From Eutrophovita sp913057845 (lineage in GTDB: Bacteria > Pseudomonadota > Gammaproteobacteria > Burkholderiales > Eutrophovitaceae): a DNA stretch of 64,000 nt. Position 1 is the stretch's first letter. The number at the start of each line of letters is the position of its first letter. Of the stretch, positions 44,326-53,002 are shown piece by piece. The position numbers were made by a program, and so were the translations under genes. The notes beneath the pieces were generated by a model, which saw nothing but the letters and a program-made list of their open reading frames with translations, did no database searches and was not told where the DNA came from. The DNA lies in NCBI GenBank assembly GCA_963925895.1, contig CAWUVH010000011.1:1-64000 (forward strand), read 5' to 3'.

Positions 44326-45472
44326 AAAAACAGAATACAAACCAAAACCAAAAAAGTCTGTTGCATTGTCAGGCGTCCCTGCCGGCAACACAGCGCTTTG
44401 CACAGTCGGACGAACGGGTAACGATCTGCATTACCGCGGATACGACATATTGGATTTTGCTCAAAATGCAGAGTTTGAAGAAATCGCGCATCTATTGGTC
44501 CATGAAAAACTCCCCACAGCGGCTGAACTTAAAAACTATAAGTTAAAACTGAAAGCGCTTCGCGGATTACCCACTAACGTTAAAGCAGTCTTGGAGTGGA
44601 TACCGGCATCAGCACATCCTATGGATGTTCTAAGAACAGGATGTTCCGCTCTTGGTACCGTACTGCCAGAAAAAGAGGACCACAACATCTCAGGCGCTAG
44701 AGACATTGCCGATCGATTAATGGCCTCATTTGGATCGATGTTGTTGTATTGGTATCACTGGAGTCATAACGGTCGCCGTATTGAAACGGAAACCGATGAC
44801 GACTCGATTGGTGGACACTTCTTACACATGCTTCATGGAAAAGAACCTACAGAGTCATGGGTTAGAGCAATGCACACCTCTTTAATTCTCTATGCAGAAC
44901 ACGAATTCAATGCTTCAACCTTCGCTGCACGCGTTATCGCAGGTACTTCCTCAGACATGTATTCATCAATCACAGGAGGAATAGGCGCACTCCGTGGTCC
45001 AAAACATGGCGGGGCAAACGAAGTAGCCTATGAAATTCAGCAGCGTTATCACAACCCTAAAGACGCTGAAATAGATATTAAGCAAAGAATTGCGAATAAA
45101 GAAATTGTCATTGGATTTGGCCATCCGGTTTACACAATCAGCGACCCAAGAAACGAAGTCATTAAACAAGTTTCACGCACACTATGTAAAGAAACCGGAA
45201 ATACGAACCTCTTCGATATAGCGGCTCGAATCGAGACAGTTATGTGGGATGAGAAGAAGATGTTCCCAAATCTCGATTGGTTCTCGGCAGTAAGTTACAA
45301 CCAAATGGGTATTCCAACATCAATGTTTACGCCAATCTTTGTGATGGCCCGCACCTCTGGATGGGCTGCGCACGTTATAGAACAGAGAATCGATGGGAAG
45401 ATCATCCGTCCAAGCGCCAATTACACGGGCCAGGAGAACTTGAAGTGGGTGCCAATGGCAAAACGCAAATAA
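44318..45472 (+). CDS. prpC: 2-methylcitrate synthase
   Basis: Condenses propionyl-CoA with oxaloacetate. 384 residues, shorter than GltA and lacking its N-terminal beta domain, as usual for PrpC. Motifs: GLAGVPAGNTALCTVG-like start (ALSGVPAGNTALCTVG), HEFNASTFAARVIAGT, GPKHGGANEVAYEI, FGHPVYTISDPRNEVIK, and DWFSAVSYNQMGIPTSMFTPIFV. The gene overlaps prpB by 8 nt, so translation is coupled. Confidence 0.96.
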   Translation: MSEKTEYKPKPKKSVALSGVPAGNTALCTVGRTGNDLHYRGYDILDFAQNAEFEEIAHLLVHEKLPTAAELKNYKLKLKALRGLPTNVKAVLEWIPASAHPMDVLRTGCSALGTVLPEKEDHNISGARDIADRLMASFGSMLLYWYHWSHNGRRIETETDDDSIGGHFLHMLHGKEPTESWVRAMHTSLILYAEHEFNASTFAARVIAGTSSDMYSSITGGIGALRGPKHGGANEVAYEIQQRYHNPKDAEIDIKQRIANKEIVIGFGHPVYTISDPRNEVIKQVSRTLCKETGNTNLFDIAARIETVMWDEKKMFPNLDWFSAVSYNQMGIPTSMFTPIFVMARTSGWAAHVIEQRIDGKIIRPSANYTGQENLKWVPMAKRK

Positions 45473-45562
45473 TTAAGAGCGCCAATCGGTATAAAAGAAT
45501 CAAAAACTATTTGTTACGTACATTTTTTATTTATACATAATCTAAACAGGAATCTTTAATTC

Positions 45563-47014
45563 ATGTCTGCACACATTTCAAATGTTCGCCCAAAACCCGA
45601 CAAAGTCCTAGTCGATATAGCTAACTACGTATCGAAAAAAGCCATCACAAGCAAACAAGCCTATGAAACTGCTCGATATTGTTTGATGGACACACTCGGT
45701 TGCGGGTTAGAAGCACTGGAATACCCCGCCTGCAACAAACTATTAGGGCCAATCGTCCCAGGAACAATCGTTCCTAACGGAGCGAAAGTACCCGGCACTC
45801 AATTCCAACTCGACCCAGTCCAAGCCGCGTTCAACATTGGTACCATGATTCGTTGGCTCGATTTTAACGACACTTGGCTTGCTGCCGAATGGGGCCATCC
45901 ATCAGATAATTTAGGCGGAATACTCGCTACAGCGGACTGGTTATCAAGAAACGCAGTAGCGGCAGGCAAAAACCCTCTCAAGATTCAAGACGTTCTCACC
46001 GCAATGATCAAAGCCCATGAAATCCAAGGCATCTTAGCAATCGAGAATAGTTTCAATAAAGTAGGTCTCGATCATGTGGTGCTTGTTAAGGTCGCCTCGA
46101 CTGCTGTAGTCGCTAACATGTTGGGCTTGAACCAAGAAGAGATCATTAACGCAGTTTCGCTGGCTTGGGTCGATGGACAATCATTGCGCACTTATCGCCA
46201 TTCGCCAAACACAGGCTCTCGTAAAAGCTGGGCAGCTGGCGATGCAACCAGTCGCGCTGTACGACTCGCACTGATCGCTAAAACCGGCGAGATGGGCTAC
46301 CCATCAGTACTTAGCGCCAAAACATGGGGCTTTTACGACGTTCTATTTAAAGGAAAAGAGTTCAAGTTCCAACGTCCTTATGGCAGCTACGTTATGGAAA
46401 ATGTTCTATTTAAGATATCTTTCCCGGCTGAATTCCATTCCCAAACTTCAGTTGAGTGTGCCATGCAAATTCACGATCTTCTTAAGAAGACCGGTCGAAA
46501 TGCAGATGATATTAAGAAAATAACCATTCGTACGCACGAGGCGTGCATCCGAATCATCGATAAAAAAGGTCCGTTGAATAATCCAGCTGATCGAGATCAC
46601 TGCATACAGTATATGGTCGCTGTTCCTATTCTCCATGGGCGATTGACGGCTTCAGATTACGAGGACAACGTTGCTTCCGACCCGCGCATCGACAAACTAC
46701 GAGACAAGATTGTTTGCATCGAAGACAAAAAATTCACCAAGGATTATCATGATCCAAAGAAGCGCTCAATTGCTAACGCGCTTACAGTTGAATTTAAGGA
46801 CGGCAAGAAACTAAAAGAAATTGTCTGCGAATACCCGATTGGTCACAAACTAAGACGGAAGGAAGGCATGCCCGTATTAGTGGAAAAATTCAAAACGAAC
46901 TTAGCCAGAAAATTTCCTGTAAAACAACAAAAATTAATTCTTGATCTTTGCCTCAACAGCAAGAAACTAGCAGAGACACCAGTCCATGAATTTGTAGATA
47001 TGTTTGTTATATAA
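45563..47014 (+). CDS. prpD: 2-methylcitrate dehydratase PrpD
   Basis: Dehydrates 2-methylcitrate to 2-methyl-cis-aconitate without an iron-sulfur cluster. 483 residues of the MmgE/PrpD family: YCLMDTLGCGLEAL, MIRWLDFNDTWLAAEWGHPSDN, SWAAGDATSRAVRLALIAKTG, and the C-terminal NPADRDHCIQYMVAVPILHG. Follows prpC by 90 bp. With PrpD present, AcnD and PrpF are not needed; rehydration falls to an aconitase, encoded next. Confidence 0.96.
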   Translation: MSAHISNVRPKPDKVLVDIANYVSKKAITSKQAYETARYCLMDTLGCGLEALEYPACNKLLGPIVPGTIVPNGAKVPGTQFQLDPVQAAFNIGTMIRWLDFNDTWLAAEWGHPSDNLGGILATADWLSRNAVAAGKNPLKIQDVLTAMIKAHEIQGILAIENSFNKVGLDHVVLVKVASTAVVANMLGLNQEEIINAVSLAWVDGQSLRTYRHSPNTGSRKSWAAGDATSRAVRLALIAKTGEMGYPSVLSAKTWGFYDVLFKGKEFKFQRPYGSYVMENVLFKISFPAEFHSQTSVECAMQIHDLLKKTGRNADDIKKITIRTHEACIRIIDKKGPLNNPADRDHCIQYMVAVPILHGRLTASDYEDNVASDPRIDKLRDKIVCIEDKKFTKDYHDPKKRSIANALTVEFKDGKKLKEIVCEYPIGHKLRRKEGMPVLVEKFKTNLARKFPVKQQKLILDLCLNSKKLAETPVHEFVDMFVI

Positions 47015-47032
47015 CTATTTGCTGTAAACCTG

Positions 47033-47066
47033 CCTCGTCGGCGTCTATGATTTTCTGCCGACGAGG
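47033..47066. repeat. Strong 10-bp inverted repeat between prpD and acnA
   Basis: CCTCGTCGGC (47033-47042) and GCCGACGAGG (47057-47066) form a perfect GC-rich stem with a 14-nt loop in the 88-bp gap. No U-tract follows, so it is a poor terminator; it could stabilise the upstream mRNA, reduce read-through or block a nuclease. Confidence 0.75.
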
Positions 47067-47102
47067 TCATCATTGATATATAGACTTTGGGGCTCGAAAT
47101 AC

Positions 47103-49805
47103 ATGGCACATAACCTGTTTAATTCTCGAAAAGAATTCACGATTAAAAACGGAAAAAAAGGTACCTACTATTCGCTACCGGCACTGGAAAAAGCAGGCCT
47201 GGGTAATATTTCTAAATTACCCATCTCAATACGAATAGTGCTCGAATCTGTATTAAGAAATTGTGATGGTGAAAAAATAACAGAAAAACATGTTAGCCAA
47301 CTAGCCCAATGGAAGCCAAAGGGTAAACGCACCAACGAAATTCCATTTGTCGTATCAAGAATCGTCCTACAAGATTTTACGGGTGTGCCTTTACTCGCGG
47401 ACTTGGCAGCTATGCGCAGAGTTGCGAAGTCACTGAAAAAAAACCCAAAATCAATCGAACCACTAGTCCCCGTAGACCTCGTTGTTGACCACTCAGTACA
47501 GGTTGATAATTACGGAAATAAATCTGCCCTTGGCGCGAACATGAAACTGGAGTTCGAACGCAATAGAGAACGCTATCAATTTATGAAATGGGGCATGCAA
47601 GCCTTCGACACCTTCAAAGTAGTACCTCCTGGCATTGGTATTGTTCACCAAGTTAATCTTGAGTACCTCGCTCGAGGCGTCCACAAAAAGAATAAAATGT
47701 ATTACCCTGACTCTTTGGTGGGAACCGACTCTCATACCACCATGATTAACGGCATTGGTGTTGTCGGATGGGGTGTGGGTGGCATCGAAGCAGAGGCCGG
47801 CATGTTAGGTCAACCGGTATATTTTCTTACTCCAGACGTTGTTGGCGTTAACTTAAAAGGGAAGCTAAGGTTTGGCGTTACCGCGACAGACTTGGTGTTG
47901 ACTATTACCGAAATGCTTCGTGAAGCAAAAGTCGTGGGTAAGTTCGTTGAATTTTTTGGTGACGGCGCAGCATCGCTACCCGTCACTGATCGAGCAACTA
48001 TTGCAAATATGGCACCTGAATACGGCGCAACGATGGGGTTCTTCCCAGTCGACAAAAAGACCGTAGAGTTCTTGCGCTACACCGGTCGCACGGAAGATGA
48101 AGTAACCGCCTTCGAGAAATACTACCGCGCTCAAAACATGTTTGGTATGCCTAAAAAAGGTGATATTAAGTACAGCAATGTCGTCGAACTTGATTTATCA
48201 ACAGTTGAGCCGTCTTTGGCGGGCCCTAAGCGTCCACAAGACCGAATTCGATTGGGTGATGTTTCCTCAAAATTCGAGCAATTGTTCGCAGCACCCGTGT
48301 CTGCGGGTGGTTTCGATAAGAATACGACCGAGCTCGATCAGCGATATCTCACACAAAGTAATATAGACATTGGCTCTGGTGACGTTTTAATTGCTGCGAT
48401 CACGTCTTGTACGAACACATCAAATCCAGGGGTATTGGTTGCCGCCGGAATCTTGGCGAAAAAGGCTGTAGAGAAAGGCCTGACCGTCAAAAAACACATT
48501 AAGACATCCTTAGCGCCAGGATCACGCGTTGTCACTGAATATCTTACCAAAGCTGGACTACTCCCCTACTTAGAGCAGCTTGGGTTCTATCTTGCCGGTT
48601 ACGGATGTACAACGTGCATCGGTAACGCTGGGCCACTGGCAGAGCCAATTGACAACGCCATTTTGAGTAACGATTTAGTTTGCTCTGCAGTACTCTCAGG
48701 TAACCGTAATTTTGAAGCCAGAATTCATCCAAATATTCGCGCTAATTTTCTAGCGAGCCCACCTCTCGTTGTTGCTTATGCGATTGCTGGGACTATGAAA
48801 AAGGACCTGATGAAGGAACCCCTTGGTATTGGGAAAACAGGTAAGCCTATCTATCTTGGAGACATTTGGCCCAACCAACGAGAGATCACAAACGCCCTAA
48901 AACATGCGACCGATGCCAAGACGTTCAAGAAACTCTACAAGGACTTGGCAAACGCTACTCCTCTATGGAAAAAAGTTCCAACAGCGAGCGGCGAGGTATA
49001 CAACTGGCCTAAGTCGACCTACATTGCCGAGCCGCCGTTCTTTGATAGCTTCGGCATGAATCCCGTGGCCATTTCAGACATCGTAGGCGCACGAGCACTT
49101 GGTATATTTGGCGATTCGGTTACAACCGATCATATTTCACCAGCAGGATCTATAAAGGAAAGCTCACCAGCTGGTAAATATTTACTGCAAAATAACGTAG
49201 CCAAAACCGACTTCAATAGCTATGGTGCTCGCCGTGGTAATCATGAAGTGATGATGCGTGGGACATTTGCCAATGTGCGAATCAAAAATTTAATGTTACC
49301 TCTGAATAAGGACGGCTCACGTATCGAAGGTGGTTACGCAGTATTACAACCCTCAGGAAAACAGATGGCCATCTATGACGCCGCCATGAATTATCAAAAA
49401 TCCAAGATTCCAACTGTTGTGTTTGCTGGTGAAGAATATGGAACTGGTTCATCACGTGATTGGGCAGCAAAGGGCACTCAGTTATTGGGTGTGAGAGCCG
49501 TTATTGCCAAGAGTTTTGAAAGAATTCATCGCTCTAACCTTGTTGGTATGGGTGTGCTTCCGCTGCAGTTTAAAGCGAAGGACTCTGTTGAAACACTGAG
49601 AATAACCGGAGAGGAAACCTTCGAGATACTGGGCATGGACAACCTAAAGCCTCAACAAGATATGACCTTGGTAATTACTGAAAAAAATGGCGCTACCAGA
49701 AAAATCATCCTACTCTCGAGAATTGATACCCCGATCGAGGTCGATTATTTCAAGCACGGTGGAATACTCCCATACGTGTTAAGAGAATTACTCAACGCGG
49801 CGTAA
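47103..49805 (+). CDS. acnA: Aconitate hydratase AcnA type
   Basis: Isomerises citrate and isocitrate and here probably also hydrates 2-methyl-cis-aconitate. About 900 residues from ATG 47103; the TTG at 47073 has no ribosome-binding site. [4Fe-4S] ligands are seen in TSCTNTSNP and GYGCTTCIGN; other motifs are LVGTDSHTTMINGIGVVGWGVGG, GDSVTTDHISPAGSI and, in the swivelling domain, EEYGTGSSRDWAAKG. The sequence is AcnA/IRP-like throughout rather than AcnB-like; AcnD would be somewhat shorter and linked to prpF. Last gene of the mdh-prp arm. Confidence 0.93.
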   Translation: MAHNLFNSRKEFTIKNGKKGTYYSLPALEKAGLGNISKLPISIRIVLESVLRNCDGEKITEKHVSQLAQWKPKGKRTNEIPFVVSRIVLQDFTGVPLLADLAAMRRVAKSLKKNPKSIEPLVPVDLVVDHSVQVDNYGNKSALGANMKLEFERNRERYQFMKWGMQAFDTFKVVPPGIGIVHQVNLEYLARGVHKKNKMYYPDSLVGTDSHTTMINGIGVVGWGVGGIEAEAGMLGQPVYFLTPDVVGVNLKGKLRFGVTATDLVLTITEMLREAKVVGKFVEFFGDGAASLPVTDRATIANMAPEYGATMGFFPVDKKTVEFLRYTGRTEDEVTAFEKYYRAQNMFGMPKKGDIKYSNVVELDLSTVEPSLAGPKRPQDRIRLGDVSSKFEQLFAAPVSAGGFDKNTTELDQRYLTQSNIDIGSGDVLIAAITSCTNTSNPGVLVAAGILAKKAVEKGLTVKKHIKTSLAPGSRVVTEYLTKAGLLPYLEQLGFYLAGYGCTTCIGNAGPLAEPIDNAILSNDLVCSAVLSGNRNFEARIHPNIRANFLASPPLVVAYAIAGTMKKDLMKEPLGIGKTGKPIYLGDIWPNQREITNALKHATDAKTFKKLYKDLANATPLWKKVPTASGEVYNWPKSTYIAEPPFFDSFGMNPVAISDIVGARALGIFGDSVTTDHISPAGSIKESSPAGKYLLQNNVAKTDFNSYGARRGNHEVMMRGTFANVRIKNLMLPLNKDGSRIEGGYAVLQPSGKQMAIYDAAMNYQKSKIPTVVFAGEEYGTGSSRDWAAKGTQLLGVRAVIAKSFERIHRSNLVGMGVLPLQFKAKDSVETLRITGEETFEILGMDNLKPQQDMTLVITEKNGATRKIILLSRIDTPIEVDYFKHGGILPYVLRELLNAA

Positions 49806-49812
49806 TGACAAT

Positions 49813-50613
49813 ATGACTCGATTGGGTCTTAAACCCCCCGTAGCCCCCTCCAAAGAGCCGTCGCCCGCTAAGGCAATGCCCGAACCCATCGCTATGATTC
49901 GCGTGTCAAAACTCATGTCGGAGCGTGGTATGTGCTCCAGAAGAGAGGCTGACGAATACATTGCCAAAGGCTGGGTTATGGTGAACGGCAGTCGCGTCGA
50001 AGAGCTCGGCACAAGAGCGCCTCATAATGCGAAAATCACACTCACAGAGAAAGGGCTCGGCGTCAGCAAAGTCACGATATTGATAAACAAACCCATTGGT
50101 TATGTATCTGGTCAAGCCGAAGACGAATATAAACCTGCCATTACATTAGTTAAACCCGACAATCAGTTTTCTGAAGACAAATCAAAAAAAGTATTTATTA
50201 GACAACATTTAAAAGGGCTAGCTCCGGCGGGACGTCTTGATATTGACACAACGGGATTACTTGTCTTGACACAAGACGGGAGAATTGCCAAAAAATTAAT
50301 TGGTCAAGACACGGAAATTGAAAAAGAATATCTCGTCCGCGTCAGTGGAACTCTGACAGAAAGTGGTATGGAATTACTCCATCATGGACTTGAATTAGAC
50401 GGAAAAGCATTGAAGCCCGCCAAAGTATCTTGGGTTAATGAGGATCAACTTAGATTCGTCTTGCGAGAAGGAAAGAAACGACAGATACGTAGAATGTGTG
50501 AATTTGTCGGCCTAAGCGTTACGGGTCTGAAGCGGGTGCGCATAGGCCGCGTCACGCTATCCAAGCTACCCATTGGACAGTGGCGCTACCTCAATGACAA
50601 AGAGCTCTTTTAA
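49813..50613 (+). CDS. RsuA/RluF-family rRNA pseudouridine synthase
   Basis: 266 residues. An N-terminal S4 domain (about 28-75: IRVSKLMSERGMCSRREADEYIAKG) precedes the RsuA-family catalytic core with LINKPIGYVSG, the catalytic Asp in PAGRLDIDTTGLLVLTQDG, EKEYLVRVSG and EGKKRQIRRMCEFVGL. The ending LPIGQWRYLNDKEL resembles RluF, which modifies U2604 of 23S rRNA, but RluB/RluE/RsuA relatives cannot be excluded, so no symbol is given. An ATG at about 49894 would remove a Pro-rich leader. It starts 7 bp after acnA. Confidence 0.9.
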   Translation: MTRLGLKPPVAPSKEPSPAKAMPEPIAMIRVSKLMSERGMCSRREADEYIAKGWVMVNGSRVEELGTRAPHNAKITLTEKGLGVSKVTILINKPIGYVSGQAEDEYKPAITLVKPDNQFSEDKSKKVFIRQHLKGLAPAGRLDIDTTGLLVLTQDGRIAKKLIGQDTEIEKEYLVRVSGTLTESGMELLHHGLELDGKALKPAKVSWVNEDQLRFVLREGKKRQIRRMCEFVGLSVTGLKRVRIGRVTLSKLPIGQWRYLNDKELF

Positions 50614-50618
50614 GCCCT

Positions 50619-51059
50619 ATGCGGGTGGTTTTCGATACGAATATATGGATTGACTGGTTTTATTTTGACGACATCAATATCACACCGCTCAAAGTACTAA
50701 AAAAACAAAACCGTATCGAAATAATTATCGACGATGCATGCTTAAGTGAAGCCATCACGGTGCTCAGATTTAGTCGATTCTTAGGCCGGAACGCTAACAA
50801 ATCTGTTATTGAGCATGATATCAAAGCCTTATGTACTTTTGTCGATACTCGACCATTAGAGGATCCACAATACTGGTGTAAAGATCCGGACGATATAAAG
50901 TTTCTGGTTTTGGCTGGCCATCATTCAGCTGACCAGCTCATCACAAAAGACCTTCATCTACTCAAACGAAAAAACAGACGAGCCCTTGGAGGCCACAAAA
51001 TAAATTTTAATATCGCCAATCCAATCACGTTTAAGAAAACCGTTCAGTTCGAAACCTAA
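50619..51059 (+). CDS. PIN-domain protein, solitary
   Basis: 146 residues of the PIN RNase fold (COG1569-like). The acidic set is visible: Asp6 in VVFDTNIWIDW, Glu44 in CLSEAITVL, Asp89/91/92 in CKDPDDIKFLVLAG and Asp111 in LITKDLHLL. Many PIN proteins are toxins, but no antitoxin-like small gene lies on either side: the pseudouridine synthase ends 5 bp before and a HAD gene begins 67 bp after. It could be a chromosomal housekeeping nuclease or an orphan toxin. Confidence 0.85.
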   Translation: MRVVFDTNIWIDWFYFDDINITPLKVLKKQNRIEIIIDDACLSEAITVLRFSRFLGRNANKSVIEHDIKALCTFVDTRPLEDPQYWCKDPDDIKFLVLAGHHSADQLITKDLHLLKRKNRRALGGHKINFNIANPITFKKTVQFET

Positions 51060-51126
51060 ACAATTGGATGTGTATACTGCCTTTAAACTAAAATCCTATC
51101 AAACTCATTGAATCCCTAAACATCCT

Positions 51127-51843
51127 ATGACAATCAAAGCATTGACGTTTGACACCGGAGGCACGATCCTAGACTGGCACACTGGATTCAAAACAGCCTT
51201 TAAGCGCATTGGTGAGGCGCACGGCATAAAACAGGATTGGGGATCTATAACAAACGAATATCGGCGACGCACTCTTAATCTGATGTTGAACCACGGCGAA
51301 CACACTGCCGCGACAAAAAATTTTGATGACGTTCATGCAGAAGCACTTAATGAATTAATTGAAAAACATCACCTCACAAAATTCACCGAAAATGATAAAC
51401 AATCCATAGCCTGGGACGCACTGCATTCTCTTGAATGTTGGCCCGACTTTCCTACTGCGCTAACCGAATTTAAGAAGCATTTCATCTGCGTATCATTTAC
51501 GCTGCTTTCCTACCGAGCCATTATCGATACCGCTCGGAAAAACGGATTGACTTGGGATGCCGTGATTTCCTGCGAGGGAATCGGTAAATATAAAATTCTT
51601 CCCGAGGTCTACCTTACTTGCGCCAAATACTTACAACTCGCACCCGAGGAATGCTGCATGGTTGCTTCTCACAACTTTGACCTAGATGCAGCTAAACAAT
51701 GTGGGTTTAAAACAGCATTTGTCCGCAGACCTGAAGAATGGGGACACGAAGATCCACCTCATAAAACACCCTCTGCACATCATGACTTTGTTGCTGATGA
51801 CTTTAATGATCTCGTGATCCAGATAGAGCGCTTCGCGAACTAA
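51127..51843 (+). CDS. HAD-superfamily hydrolase, haloacid dehalogenase type II-like
   Basis: 238 residues. The nucleophile motif is LTFDTGGTILDWHTGF (Asp9), and the second half has GIGKYKILPEVYLTCAKYL with the catalytic Lys and MVASHNFDLDAAKQCGF, a pattern matching L-2-haloacid dehalogenase-like HADs (SXNXXD replaced by SHNFDLD). The general acid Asp two residues after the nucleophile is absent, as expected for dehalogenases rather than phosphatases. Substrate unknown; dehalogenase activity is a family-based guess. Confidence 0.87.
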   Translation: MTIKALTFDTGGTILDWHTGFKTAFKRIGEAHGIKQDWGSITNEYRRRTLNLMLNHGEHTAATKNFDDVHAEALNELIEKHHLTKFTENDKQSIAWDALHSLECWPDFPTALTEFKKHFICVSFTLLSYRAIIDTARKNGLTWDAVISCEGIGKYKILPEVYLTCAKYLQLAPEECCMVASHNFDLDAAKQCGFKTAFVRRPEEWGHEDPPHKTPSAHHDFVADDFNDLVIQIERFAN

Positions 51844-51848
51844 TAATT

Positions 51849-51873
51849 AACCCGCATGCATCTCTTGCGGGTT
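51849..51873. terminator. Inverted repeat between convergent HAD and pirin genes
   Basis: AACCCGCA (51849-51856) and TGCGGGTT (51866-51873) form a perfect 8-bp stem with a 9-nt loop in the 35-bp gap between convergent stops. The position suggests a bidirectional terminator, although the T-tracts are weak. Confidence 0.6.
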
Positions 51874-51878
51874 CCGAG

Positions 51879-52745
51879 CTAAACTTTAGCTGAATCGGTG
51901 AGTCGCCCACACTGGTAGTCAGAAATCGCCTCTTCGATTTCTTCACGAGTAGTCATAACAAATGGCCCATGTTGCACTATAGGCTCGTTAAGCGGCCTTC
52001 CTGCTAAGAGCAAAAATCGTGCTCCATTTTTTGAAGCCATGATATCCACCGTATCTCCCTCAGTAAGGATAGCTGCGGCACGATGTACAAGCAATGTCGT
52101 CTCATCCCCAATCATAGCCTCCCCCTCATATACATAAACACAGCTATTATGTGTCAGAGGGAGCGCAACACTAACGCTATGACCTGCCGGTAGGTACACA
52201 TCTAAAAAATATGGATCTGCCGATAACGCATTTATTGGACCTGGTATCACACGACCGTCATATTCAAATCGACCAGCAATAATACGTACGCGCAGACCCG
52301 TTGCCTCGCTAAACTCGGGAATCGAATCTTTAGGAATGTCCTGATATGTGGGCGGTTTCATTTTGGCGGCAGCGGGTAAATTAATCCACAACTGAAAACC
52401 CCGCATCCGACCCTCTGTTTGTTCTGGCATTTCAGAATGGATCACGCCGCGACCCGCACTCATCCACTGCACATCTCCAGGACCTATAACCCCGCTATTA
52501 CCCATACTATCCACATGCCGCATGAAACCATCGATCATATACGTTACGGTTTCAAAACCTCGATGCGGATGAGAAGGAAACCCAGCTAAGTAGTCATTAG
52601 GATCATCTGAATAAAATTCATCCAACATCAAAAATGGATCTAATCGTAAAAAATGAGACGATCCAATACTTCGCCTAAGCTTTACTCCAGCACCATCCGA
52701 GGTCTCTATGGATGGAATCATACGATCTACCCTGCGTTTAATCAT
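51879..52745 (-). CDS. Pirin-family bicupin protein
   Basis: 288 residues. The N-terminal cupin holds the metal site: SHPHRGFETVTYMIDG, HVDSMGN and SAGRGVIHSEMP give the three His and one Glu. A typical pirin C-terminal domain follows (PINALSADPYFLDVYLPAGHS). Some pirins act as quercetin dioxygenases, others as redox-responsive regulators. The frame extends upstream to 52814 over the CDGSH gene; ATG at 52745, 10 bp after that gene's stop, is the sensible start. Third gene of the MarR-CDGSH-pirin unit. Confidence 0.92.
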   Translation of the reverse strand: MIKRRVDRMIPSIETSDGAGVKLRRSIGSSHFLRLDPFLMLDEFYSDDPNDYLAGFPSHPHRGFETVTYMIDGFMRHVDSMGNSGVIGPGDVQWMSAGRGVIHSEMPEQTEGRMRGFQLWINLPAAAKMKPPTYQDIPKDSIPEFSEATGLRVRIIAGRFEYDGRVIPGPINALSADPYFLDVYLPAGHSVSVALPLTHNSCVYVYEGEAMIGDETTLLVHRAAAILTEGDTVDIMASKNGARFLLLAGRPLNEPIVQHGPFVMTTREEIEEAISDYQCGRLTDSAKV

Positions 52746-52755
52746 CACAGCTCGT

Positions 52756-52992
52756 TTAAAGCTTGTTATGACTGCCATCACAAAAAACGCCATTGGCACT
52801 ATGTTTACAGCCACACAGATAAACAGTCTCAGTTTTTTCAGCTATAAATGAAACGGGTGTAAACGCGGTGGATTGATGGCTGCCATCACAAAATGGTTGA
52901 TTCTTGCTTTGGCCGCAAGAGCACCAGTAGTAAGACTGGCCAGCAGTTACTTCCAATGCGTAAGGCGATTTTTGAGCAATATGAGGCTTCAT
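52756..52992 (-). CDS. Tandem CDGSH iron-sulfur protein
   Basis: 78 residues with two CDGSH-type [2Fe-2S] sites: CSCGQSKNQPFCDGSH and CGCKHSANGVFCDGSH, each Cys-X-Cys...Cys...His. This mitoNEET-related, double-motif type is common in bacteria; clusters are redox-active and can be transferred. It lies 10 bp after marR and 10 bp before the pirin start, in one operon with both. A redox or FeS-repair role fits the context but is inferred. Confidence 0.93.
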   Translation of the reverse strand: MKPHIAQKSPYALEVTAGQSYYWCSCGQSKNQPFCDGSHQSTAFTPVSFIAEKTETVYLCGCKHSANGVFCDGSHNKL

Positions 52993-53002
52993 GATGTTTC
53001 CT

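Noticed and set aside
35564..45472. Two citrate-synthase-like genes taken as a duplication
   Set aside because: They differ in length and domain content and fit GltA (type II) and PrpC, an ordinary pair of paralogues.
47073..47102. TTG start for AcnA ten codons upstream
   Set aside because: No ribosome-binding site and no conserved residues; ATG 47103 gives the usual N-terminus.
50619..51059. PIN protein as half of a toxin-antitoxin module
   Set aside because: No small antitoxin-like frame lies on either side; neighbours are well-defined enzymes.
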